From Gossypium raimondii (taxonomy: Eukaryota; Streptophyta; Magnoliopsida; Malvales; Malvaceae): a stretch of 64,000 nucleotides of DNA. Of this stretch, positions 42,853-52,350 are shown piece by piece (the first letter of the stretch is position 1; every line of letters begins with the position of its first letter). The translations under genes and the position numbers were made by a program. The notes under the pieces are model-generated. The model made no database searches. It saw only the letters and a program-made list of their open reading frames with translations, and was not told the DNA's origin. The stretch is from the NCBI RefSeq assembly GCF_025698545.1, contig NC_068565.1:5890001-5954000 (forward strand), in the 5' to 3' direction.

Positions 42853-43117
42853 ATGGAAAATATTGAAACCGTCCTTTCTAGTAGTATAGTTGCTGTCTTT
42901 TCTGTAGCTTTTGTTGTTGCCGGAACTATGTCGTATGATTCAGCAACTACTCCCATCGAATAATTTGGTCCTACTCGTTATTAATGGGATCAAAGATGCT
43001 TCCAGCAAGAAATATATCGAAGGGTTAGTGCTGGGTTAGCCGAAAATCAAAGTTTATCAGAAGCTTTGTCTAAAATTCCTAAAAAATTAGTTTTTTATGA
43101 TTACATTTGGCAATAAT
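42853..43117 (+). pseudogene. psbB: Chloroplast psbB fragment (nuclear plastid insertion)
   Basis: The plus strand reads [20 protein letters not shown], then [15 protein letters not shown], a stop, FGPTRY, a frame change, [22 protein letters not shown] and KLVFYDYI. This matches the psbB (CP47, photosystem II) segment around [13 protein letters not shown]...TPIELFGPTRYQWDQ...[17 protein letters not shown]. Only about 85 of some 508 codons are present, with at least one stop and indels, so it is a nuclear copy, not a plastid gene. Confidence 0.9.
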
Positions 43118-43900
43118 ATTATTCAAAGTGAGTTCAATGGACAAATCTCGCCGCCACCACCACTATTATTATAATAAACGTCGATAATGACGGTAGAACA
43201 ATCGCAAAGCAAATAAGAAAAAAAAACGAACACACAGATTCTACATGAAAACCCTTTCGATTCGACTACATCTATTTAAGTATAATGTTGTGCTTAATAG
43301 GAATCTTAAGCCTACTTATTTTGCCACTAACCTCAACGAAAACAATTTCATTGATGATAAAAAGAAAACCTTAAAACCATTGTATTGTTTCATACTTATC
43401 CAACTCCAAGAACTTACGGGCTTTCATCAAGGGGCTAGAGATATATTCTAATAATGAAATTAAAACCTATAATTGAAGAGCTAATTATCAGAATTTGTAA
43501 AAACTGCAAAAGTTAGTCTACTCACATCAAGACATGCACTTCAACCTTTGGTTTTAATTAATTTGTTGTTTTAAATAATTGAATTAACAATTTTATTAAT
43601 TTTGTGCATAATTACTAATTCTAGGCTTTTAATCAAATTACATCCAATAATTAATTCTTGCATTTTATTTTGTAAATTCTAATGAATTGATGAAATGAAA
43701 ATTTGAATAGTTATCAAATCAAATTTAATTATTATTAATTCAAGTTAACCAGAAATCAAAATTGGCCTAACCCAAATACCAAAGAAAAATTAGAACATTT
43801 TTTTTTATTTTACTTCATTTTGCATTGCATGATCGTTCGAAAACATTCAAAGCGAATTAAAAAGTGAAAGATGATCTACGAAAACATCCCACATATAATT
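43118..43900. other. Spacer, possible repeat debris
   Basis: Text near 43235-43260 (ACACACAGATTCTACATGAA then CCCTTTCG) resembles retroelement non-coding debris, but I cannot define ends. The rest is AT-rich and leads into the 3'UTR of the minus-strand LEA-like gene. Confidence 0.3.
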
Positions 43901-44517
43901 TCAAGCTTGCATCTTCTTCGACTCCTCAATACTCCTATATTCTTGTGTATCAAGAAGCTGATCCACTTTCCTTATTTCATCCACTGCTACATCTTCTTCA
44001 ATCTCATCATCATCCTCGTCGTCCTCATCGTTTTGGTTCACTACACGTTCTTTAATACCTTGTGCACCATCTCTGGCTGCTCTCCAAGCTCCATCCAGGG
44101 TCTTTTTAGCCGTATCCCCCACATTCTCCGCCATCCCCACTGCCTTCTTTATCCCATCTTTCGCCGTATCCGCCGCGAAGCTCGTCGCGCTACCTGGAGG
44201 CCGCCCTTCTCCGGTGACAAACGAGGGGTGTTTTGTCTCGTACATACTGTCTCTCGGTGCATCATCTGCCGATGACCCTTCCGCTTCAGCTACCGCATTA
44301 CTTCCCTATGGAAAAAAAAAACCATTTCCTTAAATTCATCAAAAAAATGAAAAATTATTGTTTAAAAAAAAAACATAATTCATACTTCAGCACGTTCATA
44401 AGCAGAGGATAAGCAAGCCCTGGTGAGTCTTCTAGCAGATTGGATAGGAGGAGGACCCTGAGACAAGAACTTTGGGATGTTGAACAAAGCTCGCTTGGCC
44501 AAAAACGTTGCTTCCAT
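43901..44517 (-). CDS. LEA-like protein with possible organelle-targeting N-terminus
   Basis: Two coding exons, 44517-44386 and 44305-43901 (minus), 537 nt, 178 aa. The N-terminus MEATFLAKRALFNIPKFLSQ, then SARRLTRACLSSAYERA, is rich in R, A, S and L with few acids, as in mitochondrial transit peptides. The middle (SFAADTAKDGIKKAVGMAEN, then TAKKTLDGAWRAARDGAQG) has the A/K/D/T-rich amphipathic repeats of late-embryogenesis-abundant proteins, which protect membranes and enzymes during drying. A strongly acidic tract (NDEDDEDDDEIEED) follows. The junction GAA|gtatga ... atag|GGA keeps frame. LEA-like character is inferred from composition and repeats. Mitochondrial targeting is a prediction by eye. 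Confidence 0.82.
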
Positions 44518-45548
44518 TGTTAATATTTTTCACACACTACACCCTCCTCTTTGGGTTCCTAATTATACTCGGTGTCAAAAAAGAAGAATGGGAAATTTGT
44601 CGTGTTAAAAGAGTGACACGTGGGAAGAATAGGACACGTTTTGGTCGTTTTGAAGACAAGCTGGGGATGACTCATTTTTTAGGGGGACTGGTCTTTTTTA
44701 AGGTTTTAGTAGCAGCGGTGGTGCTGATCCATTAGGGTGGTGACTTATATTTATTTAAGGGGGCATTGGAGAGCATCAACTATAGGTCCATGATTGAGGC
44801 TTTAGGGTTGGATAGTTTCGTTATGGATTTATTGAGGCCCATGCCATAACATTTTCTACACTCTCAATGCAACCCTTACCTTTGCCTTCTTTTAGGTTTA
44901 ATTATAACTTTAATTCCTCTACTTCCAACTTTTAGAATTTATCAGAACTCCTTCAATTGTTCAACACTTGGTCTTCACTAATTTATTGGTATCATTTGTT
45001 CAATTGCTTTACATATAATACATCTAACAATTTAACTTTACCACAGTTCCCTAATTTGTCTAACTATTTTATTTTGTAAAATAGCACATAGATAAACTAA
45101 TATTTAATTTTCATAAAATAAAAAATAAACTCCTAATTAGGGTTTTTGTTTGTTAAAAGTGTCAAATTTACTGAACTCTATAGGTCATCACATTTTGAAG
45201 TTGTAAGAAGCATCATTCATTTCTTCATAAGATTCGTAATAAACTTTCTATATACACTTTTGATTTAGAAGAAAATAAATTTGAATCCCACTTAACATTC
45301 ATTGGATTTAATGGTAAAAGAGTTTAACGTCTATTAAGCAATGCTTTAAAATTGAGTCCACTTCAAATTTAGTTAAATTAAATATTTTTGTTTAATAAAG
45401 TAGATCGAGTAGTAAGAAGTTCAATATTTTTTAAGAAAAAATTTGAGTTTAAATTTGTAGATAAAGAAAATAGCATTGAGAAAGATTTATCCTTCGTTTT
45501 AAGGTTCCACCTGATTCGATTTTGAAATTAATCAAACCTAATATAATT
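44518..45548. other. Upstream region of the LEA-like gene
   Basis: Promoter side of the LEA-like gene. GTGACACGTGGG near 44612-44623 is a good ABRE/G-box-like element for an ABA- or drought-responsive gene, about 100 bp from the start codon. Beyond 44900 the DNA is AT-rich and I see no gene. Confidence 0.5.
44615..44622. promoter_or_regulatory. ABRE/G-box-like element near the LEA gene start
   Basis: ACACGTGG, the core recognised by ABA-responsive bZIP factors (ABF/AREB), about 100 bp upstream of the LEA-like ATG at 44517. A second ACACG follows near 44633. LEA genes are commonly ABA-induced through such sites. Confidence 0.55.
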
Positions 45549-45556
45549 ATCGGGAT

Positions 45557-46096
45557 TAGAGTTGCCCATGAGCCAGGTCACCCGATCCAGCTCAAAGGCC
45601 CGCCTGAAAAATGGGAAGGTTTGAATAAAAATATAGGTTCGAAAAATGGGCTTCAGCAAAAATAAGGCCCTTTTAGAAAATGGATTGAGCCTCGGATAAT
45701 GTTTTTTTTGCTGCTACTATTTTGTTGTTAATGTTTGGATATTGTATAACACTTGTTTTATTGTTAATTTTATTACTATTTTAGAGATATTTGCTTGTAA
45801 AGTTGCATTTATCTTAGTGTTATTTAAGTATAAAAACTTTTTTAAATTTATTTTCAATTTGTTGAGAAACATTTATTTTAATATTTTTAGTGTATTTGGT
45901 GTATTATATTATTTTAAATTTTTTTATATAAAAATAAAAATTAAAAAAATTAATACGGGCGGGCCGAACTGAACTTAGGTTTTAGCATTTTATCTGGACC
46001 AAGTTTGGACAAAAATTCAAGTCTATTTTTTAGGTCGATCCGGACTCGAACCTATCAATTGGGCCTAAAATTTTGTTCAGCCCATGAACAACCCTA
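45557..46096 (+). mobile_element. hAT-type MITE with 8-bp target duplication
   Basis: 540 bp flanked by perfect 8-bp repeats ATCGGGAT (45549-45556 and 46097-46104). Ends form terminal inverted repeats: TAGAGTTGCCCATGAGCC at the left against TAGGGTTGTTCATGGGCT from the right. An 8-bp duplication plus TAG/CAGGG-type ends is diagnostic of hAT elements. The sub-terminal parts contain GGCCC/GGGCC-rich phrases and the middle is AT-rich. No transposase is encoded. A second copy in opposite orientation lies at 60917-61565. Confidence 0.85.
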
Positions 46097-46481
46097 ATCG
46101 GGATATGGAAGGATGTAATAATATTAAAAAAGAGTTACTATATGGTGTATAGGAAAAAGGAAAAGGCAAAGAGAAAGGAAAAACGTGAAAGAAACAAAGT
46201 GTTTCCCCTTTTTTCTTTTCTTTCATGAGCATAATCATAGTTTCCTCGTTGAAATTTGACTATAAAACATTTAAAATTACATAATTCACAAAAAAAAAAA
46301 AAAAATCGCCGGTCTCTTTCGTTTACCATAAAATAAAGCTTATTCCCTTTACACCAATCCTACAAAGAACTGGGATGTATCTGTATGGATAAGCATTGAA
46401 ACTACATTCAATCCATCAACTTCATTTCTATATCTCTTTTGTACTAATATTTTAATTTGATTAATTATGTACTTATAAATA

Positions 46482-46660
46482 GGTGATCCGATTGAGTTTT
46501 AACTTGATTGGTATCAATATTGTTGTCAATACAAGAAGTCGTGGGTTTAAGTACGTTGAAGTGCATTATCTTCCTATTTAATGGTTGGGAGGGACTATGG
46601 ATAGTTCTAAGCATTGTATCACAAAAAGCAGATATGATAATAACTTATAATAATAATCAT
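46482..46660 (+). mobile_element. tRNA-derived SINE copy 2
   Basis: Begins GTGATCCGATTGAGTTTTAA, with a tRNA-like head and a B-box-like GTGGGTTTAAGTACG near 46548-46562. It continues GAAGTGCATTATCTTCCTAT, GGTTGGGAGGGACTATGG and an AGATATGATAATAACTTATAAT tail. Same family as 24798-24960 and 47435-47580. Confidence 0.65.
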
Positions 46661-47434
46661 TAACGGCAGGTACCAGGGGGCGAAGGCAGAAATTTTTGTA
46701 AGGGGGCCGAAATTAAATTATGATTTTTACAATAGTAAAATACTATTTCACCATTTTAATAACCTATATATTTATAATTTTTAAAGGATTAAATCAATTT
46801 TTTTTTATCATTTTTAGGGTAGGTGCCAAAGTATAATTTTACCTCCTAGTTACACTCCCGGTAGGTATTAAAGCCACAACTTATACATAATACAAAGACT
46901 CAAAAAAAAATCCAGAATAATTCGAATAAAAAAGTTAATTCACATTTGCTATAAACTTTTAAATTATTTAAAATAAAATAAACTTCCATATTAAAAACAT
47001 GACTCTTGGTATTTGAAATTTGTATGGAAGATGACCTAATTTGTAGACTAAAAGCAAGATAAATGGAAATATTTTCCAAAAACTAGACTTTGCCAAGAAA
47101 GAAATGACCAAAAATAGGACCAAATTGACCTACCACCATCTATACCATATAGACATTCAATTTCCTATTGTTTAATGTCATAGGGATCATTGGAACATTT
47201 ACATTTTTTGTGAATAAGACATCTCCATTGTCTCTTAAACAATCATTAACACTAAAAAAAACAAAAAAACAGGAGGGGTCCAAAGCTAATGTCAATTTTC
47301 AATTAAAAAATTGGAAAAAGATTTCCCACTATAAAACCCCCCAAAGCAAGTGTTGAAATGAGTACAATGACAGCTATTAATTGATTGGTTTAGGACACAA
47401 CAAAAGTGACCATACAATAGTCTAAAAAACACGT
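46661..47434. other. Spacer between two SINE copies
   Basis: A GTACCAGGGGGCGAAGGCAG patch near 46670-46690 and GGGGGCCGAAATTAAATTAT near 46703 resemble dispersed-repeat debris. The rest is AT-rich. No gene seen. Confidence 0.35.
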
Positions 47435-47580
47435 CTTAAATCTTAGCTCGACTGAGTACGTTAAAACATATTATCTTTCTACTTAAAGGTTAAGGAGGAG
47501 TTATGAATAATTTTATGTATTATATAATAAAGAACAGATATGATAATAACGTATAATAAGATTAATATTTAAAAAAAAAA
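47435..47580 (+). mobile_element. tRNA-derived SINE copy 3 (5'-truncated or decayed)
   Basis: Shares TTAGCTCGACTGAGTACGTT, then CATATTATCTTTCTACTTAA, AGGAGGAGTTATGAATA and AGATATGATAATAACGTATA with the other two copies. The tRNA-like head is shortened. An A-run at 47571-47580 serves as a tail. Confidence 0.55.
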
Positions 47581-48153
47581 GCAGCTAGATATTGCTATAG
47601 GAAAACCATGTAGTCTTACAAACCATGTCATTAAATAACTTGAAATAATTGTTGAATCAAAATGTGGGAATGTAATAAATGTTGAGTTACAGTTAATTTT
47701 GGCAACCACTCTTTTGACTTAATGCCACTGAACATGTCTCTATAGCTTACCTGTTTTGAACCCCAAAGATAAAAGGTTTGCATTGCTGTTTTTAAGGGTG
47801 TCTTGAAATATCAACATCATCTTAAAAGATGTGTTTGAAAATGTTTCACCCTATTTGTCCTTAATTATAAATTTTTCTATTATTAAACCTGAATTTCAGA
47901 CAGGAGAATCAAAACTGGACAGCAAAATTTTTTTCTAACACTGGTAATTAGATATTCTATAATTTGCTTATTTCAGACAGAAGAAAATGGCTTAAAGAGC
48001 CTAAGCATACAAACTCTCAAACGTTAGTACACCATGTGCAATGCTTTGTTCTAAGTGATTCGGTCAGTAATCCTTCGGAACTTATCGAAACTTTGACGGT
48101 GTCTGCTTTACAGGTATACCCTCCCAGCTAAGATCTTTCAAATTGATGGATGT
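47581..48153. other. 3' flank of the PSKR2 gene
   Basis: AT-rich DNA ending in the presumed 3'UTR of the minus-strand receptor kinase. No gene or repeat identified. Confidence 0.45.
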
Positions 48154-51100
48154 TCATTGTCGAACTACCTCGTTTCCAATACTATTCAGCCATGAAACAA
48201 CTTCATCGATTAAGGGTCTTCGCCTTGGATCCTGGTCTAAACATCTGCAGGCGATTTCAAGCATGTCTAACAGCTGCTTTTCTAGTTCCTTGTCCCATAG
48301 TGATGAATCTATAATCTCGGACTCTCGTTTCTCGAATTTCATTTGGAACACCCACGACACCAAATCCCGGCAATTTTTTCCTTTGCATACTTCCACGGGT
48401 CTTCTACCAGTAAGAAGCTCGAGAAGAACGACCCCGAAACTGTAAACATCTCCTCTGCAGGTTGCGGTTAGTGTCTGGCTGTACTCTGGAGGAATATAAC
48501 CCAATGTTCCGACCAAGTCTGTTGTGACATGGGTATCGTACGGGCGAAGTAGCCTCGAGAGACCAAAATCTGCTAAATGTGCTTCGAATTTTTCATCCAA
48601 AAGTATGTTGCTAGATTTTACGTCTCTATGAACTATGTGTGGTTCGCAAACCTTGTGCAAATACGCCAACCCACGAGCTGCTCCTTGAGCTATCTTGAGT
48701 CTCACGTCCCATTTGAGAACTGACGACCCATCAACACTCTCATGCAACCAATAATCCAAGCTTCCATTCTCCATATAAGAGTAAATCAATAATCTGTCAT
48801 TACCGTGCTTACAATAACCTTGAAGAGAAACAAGGTTCTTGTGCTGAGCTCTCGAAAGAGCTTCAACTTCAGCACGGAATTCACGTTCCATCTGACCACA
48901 ATCACCGGAAAGTCTCTTGACCGCGGCGTTTGTACCATCTGGAAGGTAGGCTTTGTAAACCAGTCCGAAGCCACCACAACCAATTATGTTTGCTTGGTTG
49001 AAATTGTTGGTAGATTTTAACAAGTCTGTAACCGTGAGCTCCTTGCAGTTTGAACTTTGGAAGAGAACCAATTTCGATGAACCGAGAGCTTCAGATAACC
49101 GGTGTGACCTGCTGAGTTCCTCATCCAAATTGTCAACTGTACTGCCCACATCCCTTTTTGACATGCGAAGAAGAACAATAGCAAGAAGCAAAACTATCCC
49201 AACTCCTATACTGATCGTTATTCCAAGAATGCTGCTTCGACCGAATTTATTGTTTGAGCCAGACGGAATAGCTGGTTTGAGCATACCGTCCATAACATGA
49301 CAAGGAGATACGATTTTCCCACAAAGTCCAGGGTTCCCCTCAAAGCTTGAGCTGGAAAAGCTATAAAATTGTCCGCCAGTTGGAATCACACCCTGCAAGT
49401 GATTATATGCCACACTAAATTTTGACAAAAATGTGAGCTCGGCAAATGACAGCGGAATTGACCCATGCAATTCATTGTACGACAAATCCAAAATTTCCAA
49501 GTTCTTCATGTCGGAAATGGAAGCAGGGATGACACCAGTGATGTTATTCCGGCTTAAATCCAAGACATGGAGCTGCTTCAATAGCCCAATTTCAGGAAAA
49601 ATTGTCCCATTCAATCGATTATTGCTCAAGTATAATGAAGGGGGAAAGCTTGAAAGCTGGTTGTATTGAAGTCCACTAGAACTTTGATTTCGCTTTACGT
49701 ACAGGGGGATCCCAGCAGAAGACGAGAACGTGGCTAAGCTGGAATTGGAAGAAATGAGGCTCTTTAGCTGTGTCAAGCTCTTCGGGATTTCTCCGGTGAG
49801 AGAGTTATTTGAGAAGTCCAAGTAAAACAAACTCTCCATCTGACCAATCCAAGTCGGGATACTGCCATTTAAGTGATTCCATGACAGGTCTAAAACTTCG
49901 AGCTTCTTGCAACCGGACAACCAATCAGGTATTTGGCCTTTCAGAGCACAATTTCCGAGTGCTAAGACTGTTAAGCTCTCGAACCCACTCACATTTCTGG
50001 GAATTTCATCTCCATACAAATTCTTCGTGAGGATAAGAATTGTAAGGTTTTTGCATTGCTGAAGCACAGATAGAGCCCCGGATAAATCAACAAAACTATT
50101 ATTCGACAGTGAGAGAAACACAAGTGATCTGAGATTGGCAAAGCTCTTGGGGATTCGGCCACCAAATTCATTCTTCGCCAGACTCAAAACTTGCAGCTCT
50201 TTACAATCGGACAGCGAAGCAGGAAGGGAACCAGATAAATGGTTAGTAGCAAGATCGAGTGCAGAAAGATTAGGCATTCCAGTGAAATTGAGATCAAGAG
50301 GACCACTTAATGAATTGTTCCGGAGATCAAGAACACGAAGCTTTGAGCAGAGTGACAAGGACGATGGCAATGGACCCGAAAAGAAATTTGAGTGTGCACA
50401 AAACAGCTCCAGTTGTGCAAGATTCCCAAAAACATCAGGAATTCTACCAGAAAAGTGGTTTCCAGAAATAACCAAGTATTTAAGGCTTGAGAGCTTACTC
50501 AATTTGTTGCTCAATTGTCCAGAGAAATTGTTCCCCAAGATCGAGAACCGCTCCAACGACGACATCGAGTACAAAGAGTCAGGTAGATCGCCTGATAGCG
50601 AATTATAGTCCAAATGCAACTGGTGTAGAGATACACTGCAATTGCTTAGGCCTTCAAGACTCCCTACCAAGTGATTCATTGACAAATCAAGAACCTGAAT
50701 CTGTTTCGAGTAGCTGCAAATTTGAGAACTGACTTGACCGGTAAAGGAATTGTTGCTCAAGTTGAACACAGCAACATCCGGAAACCGTCCAAACTCGGAA
50801 AGCTCCCCCTTGAACAAATTGCTTGAAATATTCAGCCATTGAATCGATGTCAAACCGGAAACTGGTTTAGAAACAGGTCCTGAGAGCAAGTTGTAGCTCA
50901 AATCAAGAAACACAAGCTGCTTCAAATTTGAAAGCTCTAAAGGCAAAACACCCATCAGGTGATTACAAGAAAGATCAAGCTTTTTCAGCTGATCTAATTT
51001 GGTCAAAGAAATTGAAATTTTCCCTTTGAGGCCCCTTTTAGGTAGAATCAAGCTGGTAACTTTATTAGAAACTGAGACATTATTGCTCTTACTCCCACAA

Positions 51101-51312
51101 ACAACACCATCCCATTGGCAGCAATTAGATACATTAGACCATGAAGTGATAATGGACCCTTCAGTGAGGTTCCCAGCAAATTCTTCCAATGCCAACAAAT
51201 CATTTGGATCACAGGGTTGGCCTACGGTTTCAAGGCTCAGCGAAGAACAAATAGAAAGAGCCAAGAATACCCAATTAAGGAAAGCCATTGGAATAAACCC
51301 CATCACCAACAT
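48154..51312 (-). CDS. PSKR2: Phytosulfokine receptor-type LRR receptor kinase
   Basis: Single coding exon, ATG at 51312, 1052 aa. Order: signal peptide (1 to about 31); LRR N-cap [15 protein letters not shown] with the CCQWDGVVC pair; about 20 leucine-rich repeats; an island domain near 524-560 ([20 protein letters not shown]) that binds the sulfated pentapeptide phytosulfokine in this family; further LRRs; membrane helix about 690-712 ([20 protein letters not shown]); cytoplasmic kinase from about 770 with [41 protein letters not shown] and [19 protein letters not shown]. Catalytic lysine, HRD and DFG are present, so it should be an active RD kinase. [20 protein letters not shown] and [13 protein letters not shown] favour PSKR2 over PSKR1. 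A pyrimidine tract ending ACAG just upstream of the ATG and CTGGTAAGTG near 51738 suggest a 5'UTR intron. Confidence 0.95.
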   Translation of the reverse strand: MLVMGFIPMAFLNWVFLALSICSSLSLETVGQPCDPNDLLALEEFAGNLTEGSIITSWSNVSNCCQWDGVVCGSKSNNVSVSNKVTSLILPKRGLKGKISISLTKLDQLKKLDLSCNHLMGVLPLELSNLKQLVFLDLSYNLLSGPVSKPVSGLTSIQWLNISSNLFKGELSEFGRFPDVAVFNLSNNSFTGQVSSQICSYSKQIQVLDLSMNHLVGSLEGLSNCSVSLHQLHLDYNSLSGDLPDSLYSMSSLERFSILGNNFSGQLSNKLSKLSSLKYLVISGNHFSGRIPDVFGNLAQLELFCAHSNFFSGPLPSSLSLCSKLRVLDLRNNSLSGPLDLNFTGMPNLSALDLATNHLSGSLPASLSDCKELQVLSLAKNEFGGRIPKSFANLRSLVFLSLSNNSFVDLSGALSVLQQCKNLTILILTKNLYGDEIPRNVSGFESLTVLALGNCALKGQIPDWLSGCKKLEVLDLSWNHLNGSIPTWIGQMESLFYLDFSNNSLTGEIPKSLTQLKSLISSNSSLATFSSSAGIPLYVKRNQSSSGLQYNQLSSFPPSLYLSNNRLNGTIFPEIGLLKQLHVLDLSRNNITGVIPASISDMKNLEILDLSYNELHGSIPLSFAELTFLSKFSVAYNHLQGVIPTGGQFYSFSSSSFEGNPGLCGKIVSPCHVMDGMLKPAIPSGSNNKFGRSSILGITISIGVGIVLLLAIVLLRMSKRDVGSTVDNLDEELSRSHRLSEALGSSKLVLFQSSNCKELTVTDLLKSTNNFNQANIIGCGGFGLVYKAYLPDGTNAAVKRLSGDCGQMEREFRAEVEALSRAQHKNLVSLQGYCKHGNDRLLIYSYMENGSLDYWLHESVDGSSVLKWDVRLKIAQGAARGLAYLHKVCEPHIVHRDVKSSNILLDEKFEAHLADFGLSRLLRPYDTHVTTDLVGTLGYIPPEYSQTLTATCRGDVYSFGVVLLELLTGRRPVEVCKGKNCRDLVSWVFQMKFEKRESEIIDSSLWDKELEKQLLDMLEIACRCLDQDPRRRPLIDEVVSWLNSIGNEVVRQ

Positions 51313-52350
51313 TTCTGTAAAAAAAAAAAAGGGAAAAAAATCTTAAATTAACAAAGTCATTCAAGCATAATTTACAATGTTCATCGCTTTTTTCATATAA
51401 CTCAGATAGAGTAACTTACTTGCTCACATTCCAAAAGAAAAGTTTCAACTTGGTAACTGGGAAATGAAGCTAACAGTGAAAAATATATATTGGAATCTAC
51501 AATTAACAATCCCCACCTGCAAAAAAAAATCAAATCCCAAGACCATAGATCAAGAAATCCTGAATTTAAGTTCACACATGAAATAGTATCCATTAAAAGA
51601 CTACCTTCTTACAGAAAGGGGAAAATAAAAAAAGGAAAAGGAAAACTCCTAAATGAAGCAACTTTACTCACATCTCGAAATACACTGTTTACTACAGAAA
51701 ACAAATAACTTGTAAACAAAGCAATAAACACTTACCAGAAGCTTAAATTGTTGAACAAAGGCAACACCTTTTTAGAGGATAAATGAGAGAGATGTGAAAA
51801 CCCACTTCTGAGAATCAACTTCCAAGTAAATCAGTAACTTAAATAGTACCCAAGATTGAATCTTTTAAACTGAAAAGAAGAGGAAAAAATCAGATCCCAA
51901 CACAAAAAAAAAAAAAAAACAGCAATAAAGAAAAAGGGTCCTAAAACTTGCTACGAATCTAATATATATGCTATGACTCTTTTGTATAGCTTCACTTGTT
52001 GTTGAAGCAATAGTTTCCCAAGAACCCAACACTCAGAAAAGAAGAAATTAATAATTCAACACTGACCAATCCAACTTCATTTTTTCTACAAAAGGGGTCA
52101 TACTTACAAACTCTAATTTCAAAAACCCCCCCTTTGATTTTCAAAGCAAAAGAATAGGACAGAATCTTAAGAGAGAAGACATTTCAAATCAAAAAAACAT
52201 GAAAAAAAAAAGAAAAAGGAAAGTTCTTTAATTTGTTTGCTTAGAGAGAGAGAATCTGTATTTTATTGGACAAACAAAAACAAAGAAGCAACAAAGGTAC
52301 ACTTGGGAGAGTGATTTGAAATGTGAAGACATCAGGGCTGACTTTTGAAA
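51313..52350. other. 5'UTR intron and upstream region of PSKR2
   Basis: Purine-rich on the plus strand (pyrimidine-rich on the gene strand), consistent with a leader and leader intron from about 51737 to 51316. A GAGAGAGAGAA tract lies near 52243-52253. No other gene. Confidence 0.45.

Noticed and set aside
43864-44275. Plus-strand frames of 63 and 134 codons
   Set aside because: They are antisense to the LEA-like gene exon 2, which has correct splice sites and LEA composition.
45742-45972. 76-codon plus-strand frame
   Set aside because: It lies in the AT-rich middle of the hAT-type MITE.
48143-51346. Many plus-strand frames of 70-157 codons
   Set aside because: They are antisense shadows of the 1052-codon receptor kinase frame.
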